DNA of 64,000 nt from the NCBI RefSeq assembly GCF_900496995.4, contig NC_054457.1, positions 372,001 through 436,000 on the forward strand, in the 5' to 3' direction. The notes under the pieces are model-generated. The model worked only from the letters and a program-made list of their open reading frames with translations. It did not search any database and was not told the origin of the DNA. This document shows positions 10,705 through 21,520 of this stretch, in pieces. The DNA comes from Aquila chrysaetos chrysaetos. Its lineage: Eukaryota; Chordata; Aves; Accipitriformes; Accipitridae. Position 1 is the stretch's first letter. Each line of letters starts with the position of its first letter. The translations under genes were made by a program, and so were the position numbers.

Positions 10705-11310
10705 ATGGGCGGGACCCTCAGTAAAGAGGACGCCAGAATTGTAAATATGTGGAAAGTAATTTTGCAAAAGAGAGGACTTAAAGTAGAAGAGTTGATGTTG
10801 CGGAAAATGCTCTTATGGGGCAAGCAACACGGATATAAAGCAGATACAGTGACTGCATTTAGTGTGCCTGTGTGGCAAGGACTCGGGGACAAGCTGTTTG
10901 ACAGTGCGTCCCGAGGGTCTAAGGAGGCAGCCAGCCTCCTGATGACGTGGTACCTGCTCCTTGAAACCGTCAAAGACATTAGAGAACAAAGGGATAGGAT
11001 GAAGGAGCCAGACGTCCCTATTGCGGGGGGAGGACAGTCCTCTCCCACAGAGGACGTGGGGTCTGTTGCCCAGTCCTCTGGCAAGCGCGCAGGGCGGCCA
11101 AAACCACGGGGCCGACAAAAGAACCCTTTCGTTGATGACTCTGATGATGAGCAGCCCTCAGGACATCCTCGGACTATTAAAGATAGAACATATAAGCGGC
11201 CCCAGGACTTGCTTCCTGGTAGTGACGTATGCCCCGCTGAAACGGCAGAGGCGCCAGTTAACCCGTCCGCCCCCCCCTTGCCGCCTGATTCAGAGGATAG
11301 AGAAGGGATT
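10705..11310 (+). pseudogene. gag, matrix part (5' fragment)
   Basis: The ATG at 10705 opens about 200 codons of Gag. MGGTLS is an N-myristoylation signal for membrane targeting, and the first 95 residues form the helical matrix domain. A basic, Pro-rich linker follows, with PSAPP near residue 190, a late-domain motif that recruits TSG101 for budding. The frame then enters foreign LTR-E element sequence at about 11310 and ends at 11391. The remainder of gag resumes at about 12311. The start is 133 bases after the primer site, normal for a leader. Confidence 0.88.
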
Positions 11311-12310
11311 GTGAAATATATTAACCTGATTCGTGCCGCATGGTGCAATGTGACCCTCTCTGCATATGTAATCTTTAACCGTTTTGCTTGATCTTGTATA
11401 ACCGTAGGCCTAAGGGAAGTAGGAGAGTATGTATATATTTCTTGCAAAAGCTATATAACAGTAGGGAATTACAAAAGTTGGAAACGAAATAAAATCAGAC
11501 ATCAAGTAGAAGTCGAAAAATACTTCACACGGTCTCTCGGAAGTAGCGGAATCCTATAGTTGCAAAGGTTTAAAGAAAAAGGGGGGGGGGATTGATATAG
11601 AGAACAAACTGCTTATTGCTTAATGATTGTCTCTCTGTAACTTTACATACCAAGGACTGGTGTTTGTCAAGGATTAAGCCTGTCAGAGACTGGTACTTAG
11701 GAATGATGAGCAAGAAGGAACCAAGAGCGATCACAAGACTTAATTAAGTGTTCGATGAATTTACGATCTTGTTAAGAAGACACAAGTAGAGGCCTTGCTT
11801 GAATAGATAAGGCCAGAAAAGATAAGAACTCCTGCCTTTTGTTCCCATCCTTGTAGATAATTTAGCTTAAACTAACCATATGGTGCTATACCACTAATGA
11901 GAACTTAGATAATAAGAACACTAACAAGCACTAAGGTATCAAAACATGTAAAGGACCATACTGCGCAGAATCACTTGCGGAGGGTCAAATAGCGGACAAG
12001 TGAGGAAGACTATGGAACACCACCAGAGGACTCCTGAAGACCACCAGAGACCTTCAATGCGCCTGCGTAAAGGACATTTACATATGTTAATAGTTTCCCG
12101 GAAAACTAATGAATATGTATAAACATTTCTCAGGAGTCTAGTGAATATGTATGTAGAACCTGTACTTAACCTGCACAATTAGACCTGACGGTGTGTGCCT
12201 AGGTAGAGCAGAGGCTCCCGGTGCACCCAGCGCTGTTTGCTTGCCTCTATTCATATAATAAATTGTAAACTTTAATTAGAATCCTGTTTTGGACATGATT
12301 ATTTTTCACA
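11311..12310 (+). mobile_element. 3' end of an LTR-E gammaretrovirus inside gag
   Basis: A plus-strand remnant with decayed env transmembrane tail (about 11311-11560; the segment near 11470-11530 matches the WKRNKIRHQ tail of the env at 54837-56084), a polypurine tract (A5G10, about 11576-11590), and an LTR of the LTR-E type from TGATATAGAG at 11593 to about 12310. It splits the betaretroviral gag. Only the 3' part is present, so it is a 5'-truncated or recombined insertion. I see no clean target duplication, and its exact ends are approximate. Confidence 0.75.
11593..12310 (+). mobile_element. LTR-E copy (3' LTR of the nested fragment)
   Basis: About 718 bp starting TGATATAGAG after the polypurine tract. 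It shares with the LTR-E copies at 50140 and 62028 the U3 block around GGACATTTACATATG and the CCAGCGCTG block before R. The end is placed at TTTTTCACA by analogy with the others; an alternative end is 12295. Confidence 0.7.
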
Positions 12311-13762
12311 GGATGAATAGCCCCCCCCCGGGCGCGGGGAGGGGAACAGGGGACCTCATGCCTGTACCCCCCTCTGCCAGCCGAAACATCAGAGGATTGG
12401 GATGATCCCATGGACAATGATATGGGGGATCCTGAACCTGGGGGGTCTGCGGGAACACCGAAGGAAGGACAGTTACAGGGAGGCTCGCGTTGCCGAGGAC
12501 AGCCCTGGGTCCTTCCGCCGGCTCGAATTACTGTCAGTCCCCACAACCCCCTGAAATTCTGGCAGCAGGTGAAAGCTCGAGCTCTGCAAGAAGGAAATTG
12601 GGACCTGTCCGAGCAAATTAACGTTCCTGTAACAGCAGGCAACTCTGGTGAAACGAATTTAAGGGGGACTGGGGCGATGGCTTTCTCCGTGGTACGGGGT
12701 GATCCAGGACAAGGAATTATGGATGAACATAGACCATATTTGTGGAAAGTTATACAGGATTTACAAAAGGCAACTGCGCAATATGGTCCCAACTCCCCCG
12801 CAGTTATACAATTAATACGCCTATTAACTATGGAAGAAATAACACCTTATGATATTGCTCAAATTGCTCAAATTATTTTCCAACCTGTGCAATGCGCTGT
12901 TTTTCGTAGTATCTGAACTCAGAGAGCAGAGGCGCGAGCAGTACACAATTTGCAGCTTTCACAAACCGATCCACGTTATGGTAACGGAGCTGATGTTCTG
13001 ACTGGGACTGGTCAATTTAATAATCCTCAACATCAGGCTCAATGGCATCCACTTGTATTGGAACAAATAAAGACTATTGGTGTAGAAGCTTTGCTCCGAA
13101 AGGCGGAGCTGGCAGAGCCTAAGGCAAGATATACCATGATTAAACAGGAGGCTAAAGAGCCGTTTCTGTCGTTTGTAGAGAAATTGATGGGGGCTATAGA
13201 GCGGCAGGTATTTGATGCACATATACGAGAAATGCTGGTAAAACAGTTAGCCCGTGACAATGCTAACACAGATTGTCAAAAGGTGATTGAGATGCTCCCT
13301 GGGGATCCAACCCTAGAAGCTATGATTACGGCTTGCGGGAAGGTGGGCTCTGTTGAACACAAAATGTCTGCATTAGCTACAGCTATGTCTGCAATGCGTA
13401 TGTCTAATCAGAAATGTTACTGCTGCGGACAGACTGGACATGTCAAGGCTAACTGTCCCGCTAAAAATAGAAAAGGAGGAGCCGGGCAGGTGGCCGTGGG
13501 AGCAGCTACATGTCTTAAGTGCGGAAAGCTGGGACACTTTGCAAAGCAATGTAAATCTAAATTTCATGCTAACGGTCAACCCCTCCAGCCGGGAAACGGC
13601 AGAAAGAGTGTGAAGGGGCGCGTGCAGACACAAATGCCCTACCACTCCAGCAACCCCTTTCTGGTACAACAGCCAGCGCAGACGCCACAAGCCTTTGTGA
13701 CAAGTTACGGGGACAAACCCAAGGAACAGCCGGGATGGATGTATGCACCGCCCACACAGTAA
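12311..13762 (+). pseudogene. gag, capsid and nucleocapsid part
   Basis: The gag frame resumes downstream of the nested element and runs to 13762 with one stop (TGA, 12914-12916). The capsid follows a Pro-rich spacer. The major homology region is visible around EAKEPFLSFVEKL (about 13150-13185). Two CCHC zinc knuckles for genomic RNA binding follow: C-X2-C-X4-H-X4-C at 13415-13456 and again at 13511-13552. Two knuckles and a Gln/Pro-rich tail fit a betaretroviral Gag. The pro frame begins inside the last bases (-1 frame), so expression would need ribosomal frameshifting. Only one point mutation breaks this half. Confidence 0.88.
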
Positions 13763-14421
13763 CTTTATCTACCCAAGGAGTGCATAAAGTGCCCTTGGAA
13801 GCCTGGGGACCAATTGGTAAAGGATTAAGTGCCTTACTAATAGGACGATCAAGTAGTACTTTGCAAGGGTTAATGGTGCATGTGGGAGTTATTGATGCTG
13901 ATTATCATGGGCAAATATGTGCAATGGTATCTACTGCAACCCCTCCAGTCACTATAAAAGGAGGCACACGAATTGCTCAACTCGTGCCATTTATGAGCTG
14001 TGTGCCTGCGACAGAACAGGTAACTCGTGGTACTCAAGGTTTTGGGTTCACGGGAAAGCCACAGGTATTTTGGTCGCAACGCATTACGGAAAGCAGGCCA
14101 GAAATGACCTGTACCCTCACTATGGCAAATGCATCCCCATCACAGATAAAATTGACAGATTTGCTGGACTCTGGGGCTGATATGACCATCATAGCACAGC
14201 GTAACTGGCCCTCCTCGTGGCCATTGGTTGTAAATGCGGAAGGAGTGTTGGGTGTAGGTGGAGTTTCAAATAGTTCTATTACAGCAAAACCTGTGCTAAT
14301 AAGCAACCCAGAGGGACAGAAAGCCACTGTGAGGCCATATGTCACCACTTTGCCACTTAATTTATGGGGTCGATATGTGTTGGATCAATGGGGGGTGCGT
14401 CTTACCACGGATTTTTCATAG
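13735..14421 (+). CDS. pro: dUTPase-protease
   Basis: An open 228-residue segment. Residues about 10-90 carry trimeric dUTPase motifs (GVHKVP, GRSSSTLQGL, GVIDADYHGQI, GTRIAQLVPF). This enzyme cleaves dUTP to limit uracil in viral DNA. Residues about 125-228 are the aspartic protease with active site LLDSGAD (about 143-149) and a flap-like Gly-rich segment. A dUTPase fused in front of the protease is a betaretroviral hallmark. The ATG at 13735 is only the first Met; in life the frame is entered by -1 frameshifting from gag. The pol frame (again -1) overlaps its last 58 bases. No stops are seen. Confidence 0.88.
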   Translation: MDVCTAHTVTLSTQGVHKVPLEAWGPIGKGLSALLIGRSSSTLQGLMVHVGVIDADYHGQICAMVSTATPPVTIKGGTRIAQLVPFMSCVPATEQVTRGTQGFGFTGKPQVFWSQRITESRPEMTCTLTMANASPSQIKLTDLLDSGADMTIIAQRNWPSSWPLVVNAEGVLGVGGVSNSSITAKPVLISNPEGQKATVRPYVTTLPLNLWGRYVLDQWGVRLTTDFS

Positions 14422-17030
14422 GGGCCACTGTGCTGCAGGGCGTGGAGCGCCCGACACTGGCACTGACCTGGTTAACAGATAAACCAGTGTGGGTGGATCA
14501 GTGGCCCCTCAATCAAGAAAAACTCCTCACCTTGAAATCTTTAGTTGCAGAACAATTGGCCGCAGGACATATTGAGGCCTCTCATAGCCCATGGAACACA
14601 CCAGTGTTTGTGATCAAAAAGAAATCTAGAAAATGGAGGCTATTGCATGATTTACGAAAGATTAATGAGGTAATAGCAACCATGGGGGCATTGCAGCCAG
14701 GGTTACCTTCTCCAACTATGATTCCAATGCAATGGGAAATTATTGTAATGGACTTAAAAGATTGTTTTTTCACCATCTCTTTAGCCGCACCTGATAAGGA
14801 GAAGTTTGCTTCAGTGAACAACAGTGAGCCGGCGAAAAGGTATCATTGGAAAGTTTTGCCTCAGGGAATGAAAAATTCTCCCACCATTTGTCAGTGGTTT
14901 GTGGCAAAGGCCTTAAGTCCAGTTCGTGCTGCATTCCCAACATGTTATTGTTATCATTATATGGATGACATTTTGTTAGCCACTCCATCTCAACAGATGT
15001 TAAGTGAAATGGAAGTCACAGCACGTGATTCACTGCAGCGATTAGGCCTAGTTATTGCACCTGAAAAGGTACAGCATCAACAGCCATGGCTGTATTTGGG
15101 TATGAAAATATTAAATCAGACAGTCACACCACAACCCATTCAGTTACAACTGGAGATAAAAACTTTAAATGATATACAAAAATTGATCGGAGTGATCAAT
15201 TGGATTCGACCCTATTTAGGGTTACCATCATCAAAATTACAGCCACTTTTGGATTTATTGAAGGGTGATACAGATATTGCTGCACCACGGGCATTAACCC
15301 CTGAGGCAAAACAGGTAATTACAGAAGTAGAGCAAGTAATTGTGCATAGACATGTGTGGAGAATTGATATGACAGTTTCAATTCAGGTTTTTGTATTAAT
15401 AGACAAATTGGTACCTTTTGCCATGATCGCACAATGGAATTCTGATTGGCCGGATCCATTGCATGTGTTAGAATGGACCTTCTTACCGTTCAGACCAAAC
15501 AAAACCACCCCAGGTCTTTTTGAGCTTTTAACCCAAATTATCATGAAGACCCGAGTTCGATGTATGGAATTGATAGCCAGAGACCCGGAATGTATCACTG
15601 TGCCTGTTAAAAACGATTATTTTGAATGGTGTCTTGCTAATAGCTCCGCATTACAAACAGCCTTGGCAAATTATACTGGGCAAATTGGGTATCATCTTCC
15701 CTCTCATCCATTAATTAAAATGGGAAGTCAAATACGCTTTGCACAAAAGCAACTAAGTCAATCAGAGCCGGTGATTGGTCCCACGGTGTTCACTGACGGT
15801 TCAGGAAAAACAGGAAAAGCAGCCATTGTGTGGCATGATGGCCAGCAATGGCAACAGAAGATAGAACATCAAGAAGGCTCCCCTCAAGTTGTAGAACTTC
15901 GAGCAATGGTGATGGTGTTTCAACATTTTCCAGATCCTGTAAACGTTGTCACCGATTCAGCTTATGTGGCAGGTTTGATTCAAAGATTGGATAAGGCTGT
16001 GCTTGGTCAGGTGGGAAATGAAAAGTTATTTGGGGTGTTGAAGCTGTTATAGATGGAGATTCAGAAATGCCGCTCCCCATATTATGTCATGCATATTAAA
16101 AGCCACACAAGCTTGCCTGGTTTTATTGTGGAAGGGAATGCTCGTGCAGATGCTCTCGTATCGGGGGTGGCAATAGGTCCAATACCAAATGTGAGACAAC
16201 AGGCGATCGAAGCTCATCGTTTTTTTCACCAAGGACATCGGGCCTTAAAGCGGCAATTTCGATTGTCGAACTCTGAGGCTCGTGCCATTGTCGCCGCGTG
16301 CCCTGACTGTCAAGACCACCATGTACCTCATTATTATGGAACCAACCCTAGAGGCCTTCGAGCCTTGCAAATCTGGCAGACTGACGTGACACATATTCCT
16401 GAGTTTGGGCGGTTGAAATATGTGCATGTGTCTATTGATACTTTTTCTTCTGTTGTTATTACCACCACTCATACAGGTGAAACCGCCAGAGATGTTATTC
16501 GACACTGGCAACGAGCGTTTTCTGTGGCTGGTGTACCTCAACAGATTAAGACTGACAACAGTCCAGCCTATCTTTCTGCCAAGGTGACTACCTTTTTGCA
16601 GCTTTGGGGAATTACCCATGTCACCGGTATCCCTCATTCTCCCACAGGACAAGGCATTGTAGAGCATGCCCATGGAACTCTAAAGCATATGCTTCAAAAA
16701 CAAAAAGGGGGAATGATGGGTGAGGGCCCGGAGGCTCGACTTAACAAGGCCACGTATGTATTAAATTTTTTGCAGGTCACTGATGATGTTCAAGAACCAC
16801 CAATGCTGCGTCATTTTGGGTCATTGACAAGTATATCTGGTGTGACCCCCGGGGTCAAGGTTCAGATACGGGACCTGCAGACGGGTCAATGGTCTGCACC
16901 TTGTGACTTATTAACCTGGGGTCGAGGTTATGCTTGTGTCTCCACAGATACTGGACCGCGATGGGTGCCGGCACGACTGGTAAAACCCTACTTAGAAGTG
17001 TCATCGTCTGCTGCAGTCTCCTCAGAGTAG
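14364..17030 (+). pseudogene. pol: reverse transcriptase, RNase H, integrase (one stop)
   Basis: One frame from 14364 to 17030, broken only by TAG at 16050-16052. Numbered from 14364, reverse transcriptase has catalytic Asp130 (VMDLKD) and YMDD at 199-202. RNase H has D478, E511 and D531, and its C-terminus lies just after the stop. In the segment starting at 16053, integrase has its zinc finger H55-X3-H59 and C83-X2-C86, and the catalytic triad D111-X56-D168-X35-E204. A Trp-rich C-terminal DNA-binding domain ends at 17030. The Pol frame is -1 to pro. All catalytic residues are intact, so the single nonsense change is probably recent. The env frame overlaps the end. Confidence 0.92.
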
Positions 17031-17548
17031 TGACTGCAATATGGGTACCATTGCAGCCCAAGATGAACGTATGGGTAATGCTTGCAAATGCTACGGGCCA
17101 AGAGGGGTGCTGGCTAAGCATGCAAAGCGATGCTACATCACAAGCTCTTTCTGGATTATTGCTAGATATAGATTCTATATGCCATGCTACGCTATAAAAC
17201 AGAGCAGCTATTGATTTTCTGTTGTTGGCCTATGGCCACAGTTGTGAAAACCTTAATGGTATGTGTTGTATGAACCTATCAGGTCATTCGGTGTCAGTGT
17301 CCCAAAGTATCCAACAACTGCGAAAGGAGGTGCAGAAGCTGACAGAAGATGTTGGGGTTTTTGGGGGGTTGGATGTCTTGTTCTCTCAATGGGGGATTGG
17401 AGGGTGGTTAAAAAGAGTATTGAAAACAGGATTATTAATGTTGGCAATTATTATCATTGCATTGAGCATCCTCCCATGTGTGCTGTCCTTGCTGCAAAGG
17501 GCCCTGCAGCGGACAATTCACATGGCATATTTGGCTCAAAACTGCTAG
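16934..17548 (+). pseudogene. env with SU/TM internal deletion
   Basis: One frame overlapping the last ~100 bases of pol. It starts with a hydrophobic signal-like segment and about 45 residues of surface-subunit N-terminus, then jumps within frame to the transmembrane subunit. A TAA at 17195-17197 interrupts it. The TM part shows an immunosuppressive-domain-like helix, the CX6CC disulfide motif (about 17243-17269), a heptad-rich helix, a membrane anchor (about 17425-17485) and a short tail. Almost the whole receptor-binding surface subunit and the fusion peptide are gone, so it could not act as an entry protein. CX6CC implies covalent SU-TM linkage, as in alpha- and gammaretroviruses, unlike most betaretroviral Env. 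Confidence 0.8.
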
Positions 17549-18486
17549 TTACAAGAAACTTCATTCACAGTTTTGGATTTTAGCTAACTGTTGATACCTC
17601 ACAAGAGTGCGATGGATTTGAGCAAGATCTAAATGATAAGTCTAGTGCTACTACATTGACACCAGTACTTGTTGTTAGATCCCAGTAATGTGGAAGGAGT
17701 ACTGCAGGTAGCTTTAAAGATATTTTCTGAGGAAGGGCTAAGAAAGCTGTCTGAAGGTGAGTCTCAGTTTAAATGAAGTATAGTCTAAAGTCTTCTGGAA
17801 AAGAAACACTCACTATATGATAGTACATCTTGAGAGAGACTTATTTATAGGGGGCAACGGTCAGGGAAAAGGTTCTTAATAGCTTTTGTTGCATAAGTTA
17901 ACCTCATCTAATCTGTATTTCCTAATATTTCTGTGGGTTTGGAGAAGAAATTTGGCCAAACTGGCAGTTTTGACAAATTAAAAGAAATCTCTGTAGTCTG
18001 GACATAATGTTTTGTTTGTAAAATAGGACATATTTATTTATCCTTTTTTACTTTGCTCATGAAAAAGAATCAGTTTCATCTGGGAGCAAACATATGAGGT
18101 TGTCTGAAGAATTTCTGAACTGTGGTTGGTCTCACATATATATGTTTATTTCAGCTAGGTTTTTACTACATGAAAACTTTGATTACTTTTAGAAGTAACA
18201 TTTGGGCTGGATAAGCATGATAGATTTTCCCAAATTGTATCATCCTTGGTTATTTCAAGGCAACCAAAATTAAATTTGCTGGGATAATACAAATATATGG
18301 TGCACTTTTAAGCACTTTATTCTAAATTGAGTTGATGTACTTCTTAGAAAAACTGCATCTAAAACGATCTAAAAGTATGAAAAACAGTAAACTAATTGCT
18401 TAGATAAAATAAATACAATTTTTTTTGTAATAGAGGTTAGATAAAATTCTCTAGCTGAGATTAATACTTCACAGTGGCAGTGCTGA
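17549..18486. other. Single-copy DNA downstream of the betaretrovirus-like provirus
   Basis: No polypurine tract or LTR follows env. The sequence is AT-rich and looks single copy. One short segment (17679-17756) has exon-like borders and is listed separately. Confidence 0.5.
17679..17756 (+). other. Possible orphan exon
   Basis: A 78-bp stretch preceded by a weak acceptor (TTGTTGTTAG) and followed by a strong donor (GGTGAGTC), open across 26 codons with matching phases at both ends. The encoded peptide (containing NVEGVLQVALKIF) looks protein-like, but I do not recognise it. A chance open segment is the main alternative. Confidence 0.25.
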
Positions 18487-19629
18487 TGAGGTGGGTTGAC
18501 CCTGGCTGGATGCCAGGTGCCCACCAAAGCCGCTCTATCACTCCCCCTCCTCAGCTGGACAGGGGAGAGGAAATATAACAAAGGGCTCGTGGGTTGAGAT
18601 AAGGACAGGGAGAGATCACTCAACCAATTACCGTCACAGGCAAAACAGACTCCACTTGGGGAAAATTAACTCAATTTATTACCAATCAAAAGTCGGAGTA
18701 GGATAATGAGAAATAAAACCAAATCTTACAACACGTTCCCCCTCACCCCACCATTCTTCCCAGGCTTAACTTTACTCCCCATTTTCTCTACCTACCCCCC
18801 CAGCGGCACAGGGGGACGGGGAATGGGGGTTACGGTCAGTTCATCACGTGTTATTTCTGCCACTTCATCCTCCTCAGGGGCAGGACTCCTCACACTCTTC
18901 CCCTGCTCCAGCGTGGGGTCCCTCCCATGGGAGACAGTCCTCCACAAACTTCTCCAGCGTGGGTCCTTCCCATGGGCTGCAGTTCTTCACGAACTGCTCC
19001 AGCATGGGTTCCTTCCACAGAGTGCAGTCCTTCAGGAGCACACTGCTCCAGCGTGGGTCCTCCACGGGGTCACAAGTCCTGCCAGCAAACCTGCTCCAGT
19101 GTGGGCTCCTCTGTCCACAGATCCGCAGGTCCTGCCAGGAGCCTGCTCCAGCGCGGGCTTCCCACGGGGTCACAGCCTCCTTCGGGCACATCCGATGTGG
19201 GGTCCTCCATGGGCTGCAGGTGGATATCTGCTCCACCATAGACCTCCATGGGCTGCAGGGGGACAGCCTGCCTCACCATGGTCTTCCCCATGGGCTGCAG
19301 GGGAATCTCTGCTCTGGCGCCTGGAGCATCTCCTCCCCCTCCTTCTTCACTGACCTTGGTGTCTGCAGGGTTGTTTCTCTCACATATTCTCACTCCTCTC
19401 TCTGGCTGCAGTTTTCTTGTTGTGCAGCAACTTTTTCCCCTTCTTAAATATGTTATCACAGAGGTGCTACCACTGTCGCTGATTGGCTTGGCCTTGGCCA
19501 GCGGCAGGTCCATTTTGGAGCCAGCTGTCATTGGCTCTGTCAGACACAGGGGAAGCTTCCAGCAGCTTCTCACAGAAGGCACCCCTATACCCCCCCGCTA
19601 CCAAAACCTTGCCACGCAAACCCAATACA
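18487..19629 (-). mobile_element. LTR-D, full length
   Basis: 1143 bp on the minus strand from TGTATTGGGTTTGCG (19629) to ACCCACCTCA (18487). U3 contains tandem 30-50-bp units rich in CTGGAGCAG and CCATGGG (about 18900-19310); AATAAA lies near 18680. It has no adjacent internal sequence. I do not see a perfect target duplication. This type of long, minisatellite-bearing LTR is widespread in birds; the exact database family cannot be named without a search. Confidence 0.85.
18895..19315 (-). repeat. Minisatellite in LTR-D U3
   Basis: Degenerate tandem units built from CCATGGGA, GGACCC and CGCTGGAGCAG blocks, repeated about ten times. Related units lie in the leader of the provirus at 46419-48781. 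Confidence 0.8.
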
Positions 19630-20154
19630 TGCGCTTAAGATTCTCAACATGGATGTATTTTTATGCTTTCCAAAGATACCAGCAGAAAACAGTATAAAAT
19701 AAACAAAGAGCAAGATTTGGTAGTGAGGGCTCTGCGCTGAGGTTTCAGTTCCCGGTCTCCTCAACTTTGGTGCTGGCCGAGGTGAGGAGATGCTGCTTTC
19801 TGTCTCTCTCTGTTCTTCTCTTGCTGTTTGAGTCCATATTATCTTGTTCCCTTTCTAGTAGAGGGGCTATTTGTTCTGGGGCATTGAGAGTTTTGGCCCC
19901 CATGCTAACTGTTTCCTGAAGGTAGTATTATCATATAATAAAAAAGTGAGGAATCACAGCTAAAGAGATCAAGGTAAGGCTTTTAGGTTGTTTTTTTTTC
20001 TTCCCACAGGAACCTTACATATTTCAATCTGATATAAGCATCTGATTCTTTCATGATATCTGGAAATTCTAGACTCTGTAAGAAAGTCATGAAGGTTTAT
20101 AAAAGGAAAGCAATATAATGGTCTGTTTATTTAATATATTGTATTTGTATTTTG
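19630..20154. other. Single-copy DNA, no gene seen
   Basis: Between LTR-D and the CR1 tail. No coding region or repeat recognised. Confidence 0.45.
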
Positions 20155-20616
20155 TCCTATGAGGAGTGGCTAAGGACTCTGGGTTTGTGTGGTTTGGAGA
20201 AAAAGGAGGCTGAGGGGTGACCTCATTGCTCTCTACAGCTTCCTGAGGAAGGGAAGTGGAGAGGGAGGTGCTGAGCTCTTCTCCCTGGTATCCAGTGACA
20301 GGATGCGTGGGAATGGTTCAAAGCTGTGCCAGGGGAGGTTTAGACTTGACATTAGGAAGCATTTCTTTACTGAGAGGGTGGTCAAACACTGGAAAAAGCT
20401 TCCTAGAGAGGTGGTTGATGCCCCATGCCTGTCAGTGTTTAGGAGGTGTTTGGACAGTGCTCTTAATAACATGCTTTAACCTTTGGTCATCCCTGAAGTG
20501 GTCAGGCAGTTGGACTAGATGATTGTTGTAGGTCCCTTCCAACTGAACTATTCTCTTCTCTTCTCTTCTCTTCTCTTCTCTTCTCTTCTCTTCTCTTCTC
20601 TTCTCTTCTCTTCTCT
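20155..20616 (+). mobile_element. CR1 LINE 3' end with (TTCTC)n tail
   Basis: The last ~390 bp of a CR1 retrotransposon: the degraded C-terminus of the reverse transcriptase ORF (compare 42530-42833) and the 3' untranslated region. In place of the usual ATTCTATG tail it runs into about 13 pure TTCTC units (20551-20616). 5' truncation is typical of CR1. It is much more diverged than the other CR1 copies here, so older. Confidence 0.88.
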
Positions 20617-20931
20617 CCCTTGTTCTCTTTAATAATTACATTTCAAACACTGTGACTGCCTCTCTGTAGGCAAAAATCCCCCCCCACTCCTTGGATAGAT
20701 ATGATAGATTATACCTGGGGATCATTAGTACTTGATTTATGAGTGCAAATAATATTTGTGTTGGAAGTATCTGACCAAAGTTTGAATTCAGGACCTCTGA
20801 CCCATGGTTCATAGTATGTACAGAAAACCTCCATGTATTCAACTGATCAGGGTTGTTTAATTGACTGGGGTTAGATTAGAAGATAATTCTTAGAATGCAC
20901 ATCAGGTCAAATTATTAGATCACATAAACTG

Positions 20932-21520
20932 GACTTGTGACCCTGTGGGGGACCCACGCTGGAGCAGTATGCTCCTGAAGGACTGCACACCGTGGACGGG
21001 ACCCATGCTGAAGCAGTTCGTGAAGAACTGCAGCCAGTGTGAAGGACCCACATTGGAGAAGTTCGTGGAGGACTGTCTCCCGTGGGAGGGACCCCACGCT
21101 GGAGCAGGGGAAGAGTGTGAGGAGTCCTGCCCCTGAGGAGGAAGGAGCGGCAGAGACAACATGCGATGAACTGACCGTAACCCCCATTCCCCGTCCCCCT
21201 GCGCCGCTGGTGGGGGGTAGGTGGAGAATCCGGGAGTGAAGCTGTGCCTGGGAAGAAGGGAGGGGTGGAGGGAAGGTGTTTTGAGATTTGGTTTTATTTC
21301 TCATTACCCTACTCTGGTTGATTGGCAATAAATTAGGTTAATTTTCCCCAAGTGGAGTCTGTTTTGCCCATGATGGTAGTTGGTTGAGTGATCTCTCCCT
21401 GTCCTTATCTTGACCCACGAGCCCTTTGTTATATTTCCTCTCCCCTGTCCAGCTGAGGAGGGGGAGTGATAGAGCGGCTTTGGTGGGCACCTGGTGTCCA
21501 GCCAGGGTCAGCCCACCACA
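20932..21520 (+). mobile_element. LTR-D, 5'-truncated
   Basis: The plus-strand LTR-D retains three or four U3 minisatellite units, the AATAAA near 21328, and the 3' end GCCCACCACA at 21520. The first ~550 bp of the LTR is missing. It is in the opposite orientation to the copy at 18487-19629. Confidence 0.85.

Larger units (their letters stand above)
10209..17548 (+). mobile_element. Betaretrovirus-like provirus (LTR-H), 3' LTR missing
   Basis: 5' LTR, tRNA-Trp-type primer site, gag, dUTPase-protease, pol and a deleted env follow in standard order. gag, pro and pol each lie in the -1 frame relative to the one before, the betaretroviral arrangement. The damage seen is: a 1-kb LTR-E fragment inside gag, one stop in gag at 12914-12916, one stop in pol at 16050-16052, a large in-frame env deletion with one stop at 17195-17197, and loss of the 3' end after 17548. 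No polypurine tract or 3' LTR is found downstream. Confidence 0.9.

Noticed and set aside
10323..11447. A 374-residue minus-strand ORF
   Set aside because: Antisense to LTR-H, leader and gag, whose plus-strand features (LTR, primer site, myristoylation signal) are clear.
18706..19697. Several overlapping ORFs of 100-215 residues on both strands
   Set aside because: They fall in the GC-rich U3 minisatellite of LTR-D, where a repeated unit leaves all frames open; compositionally simple products.
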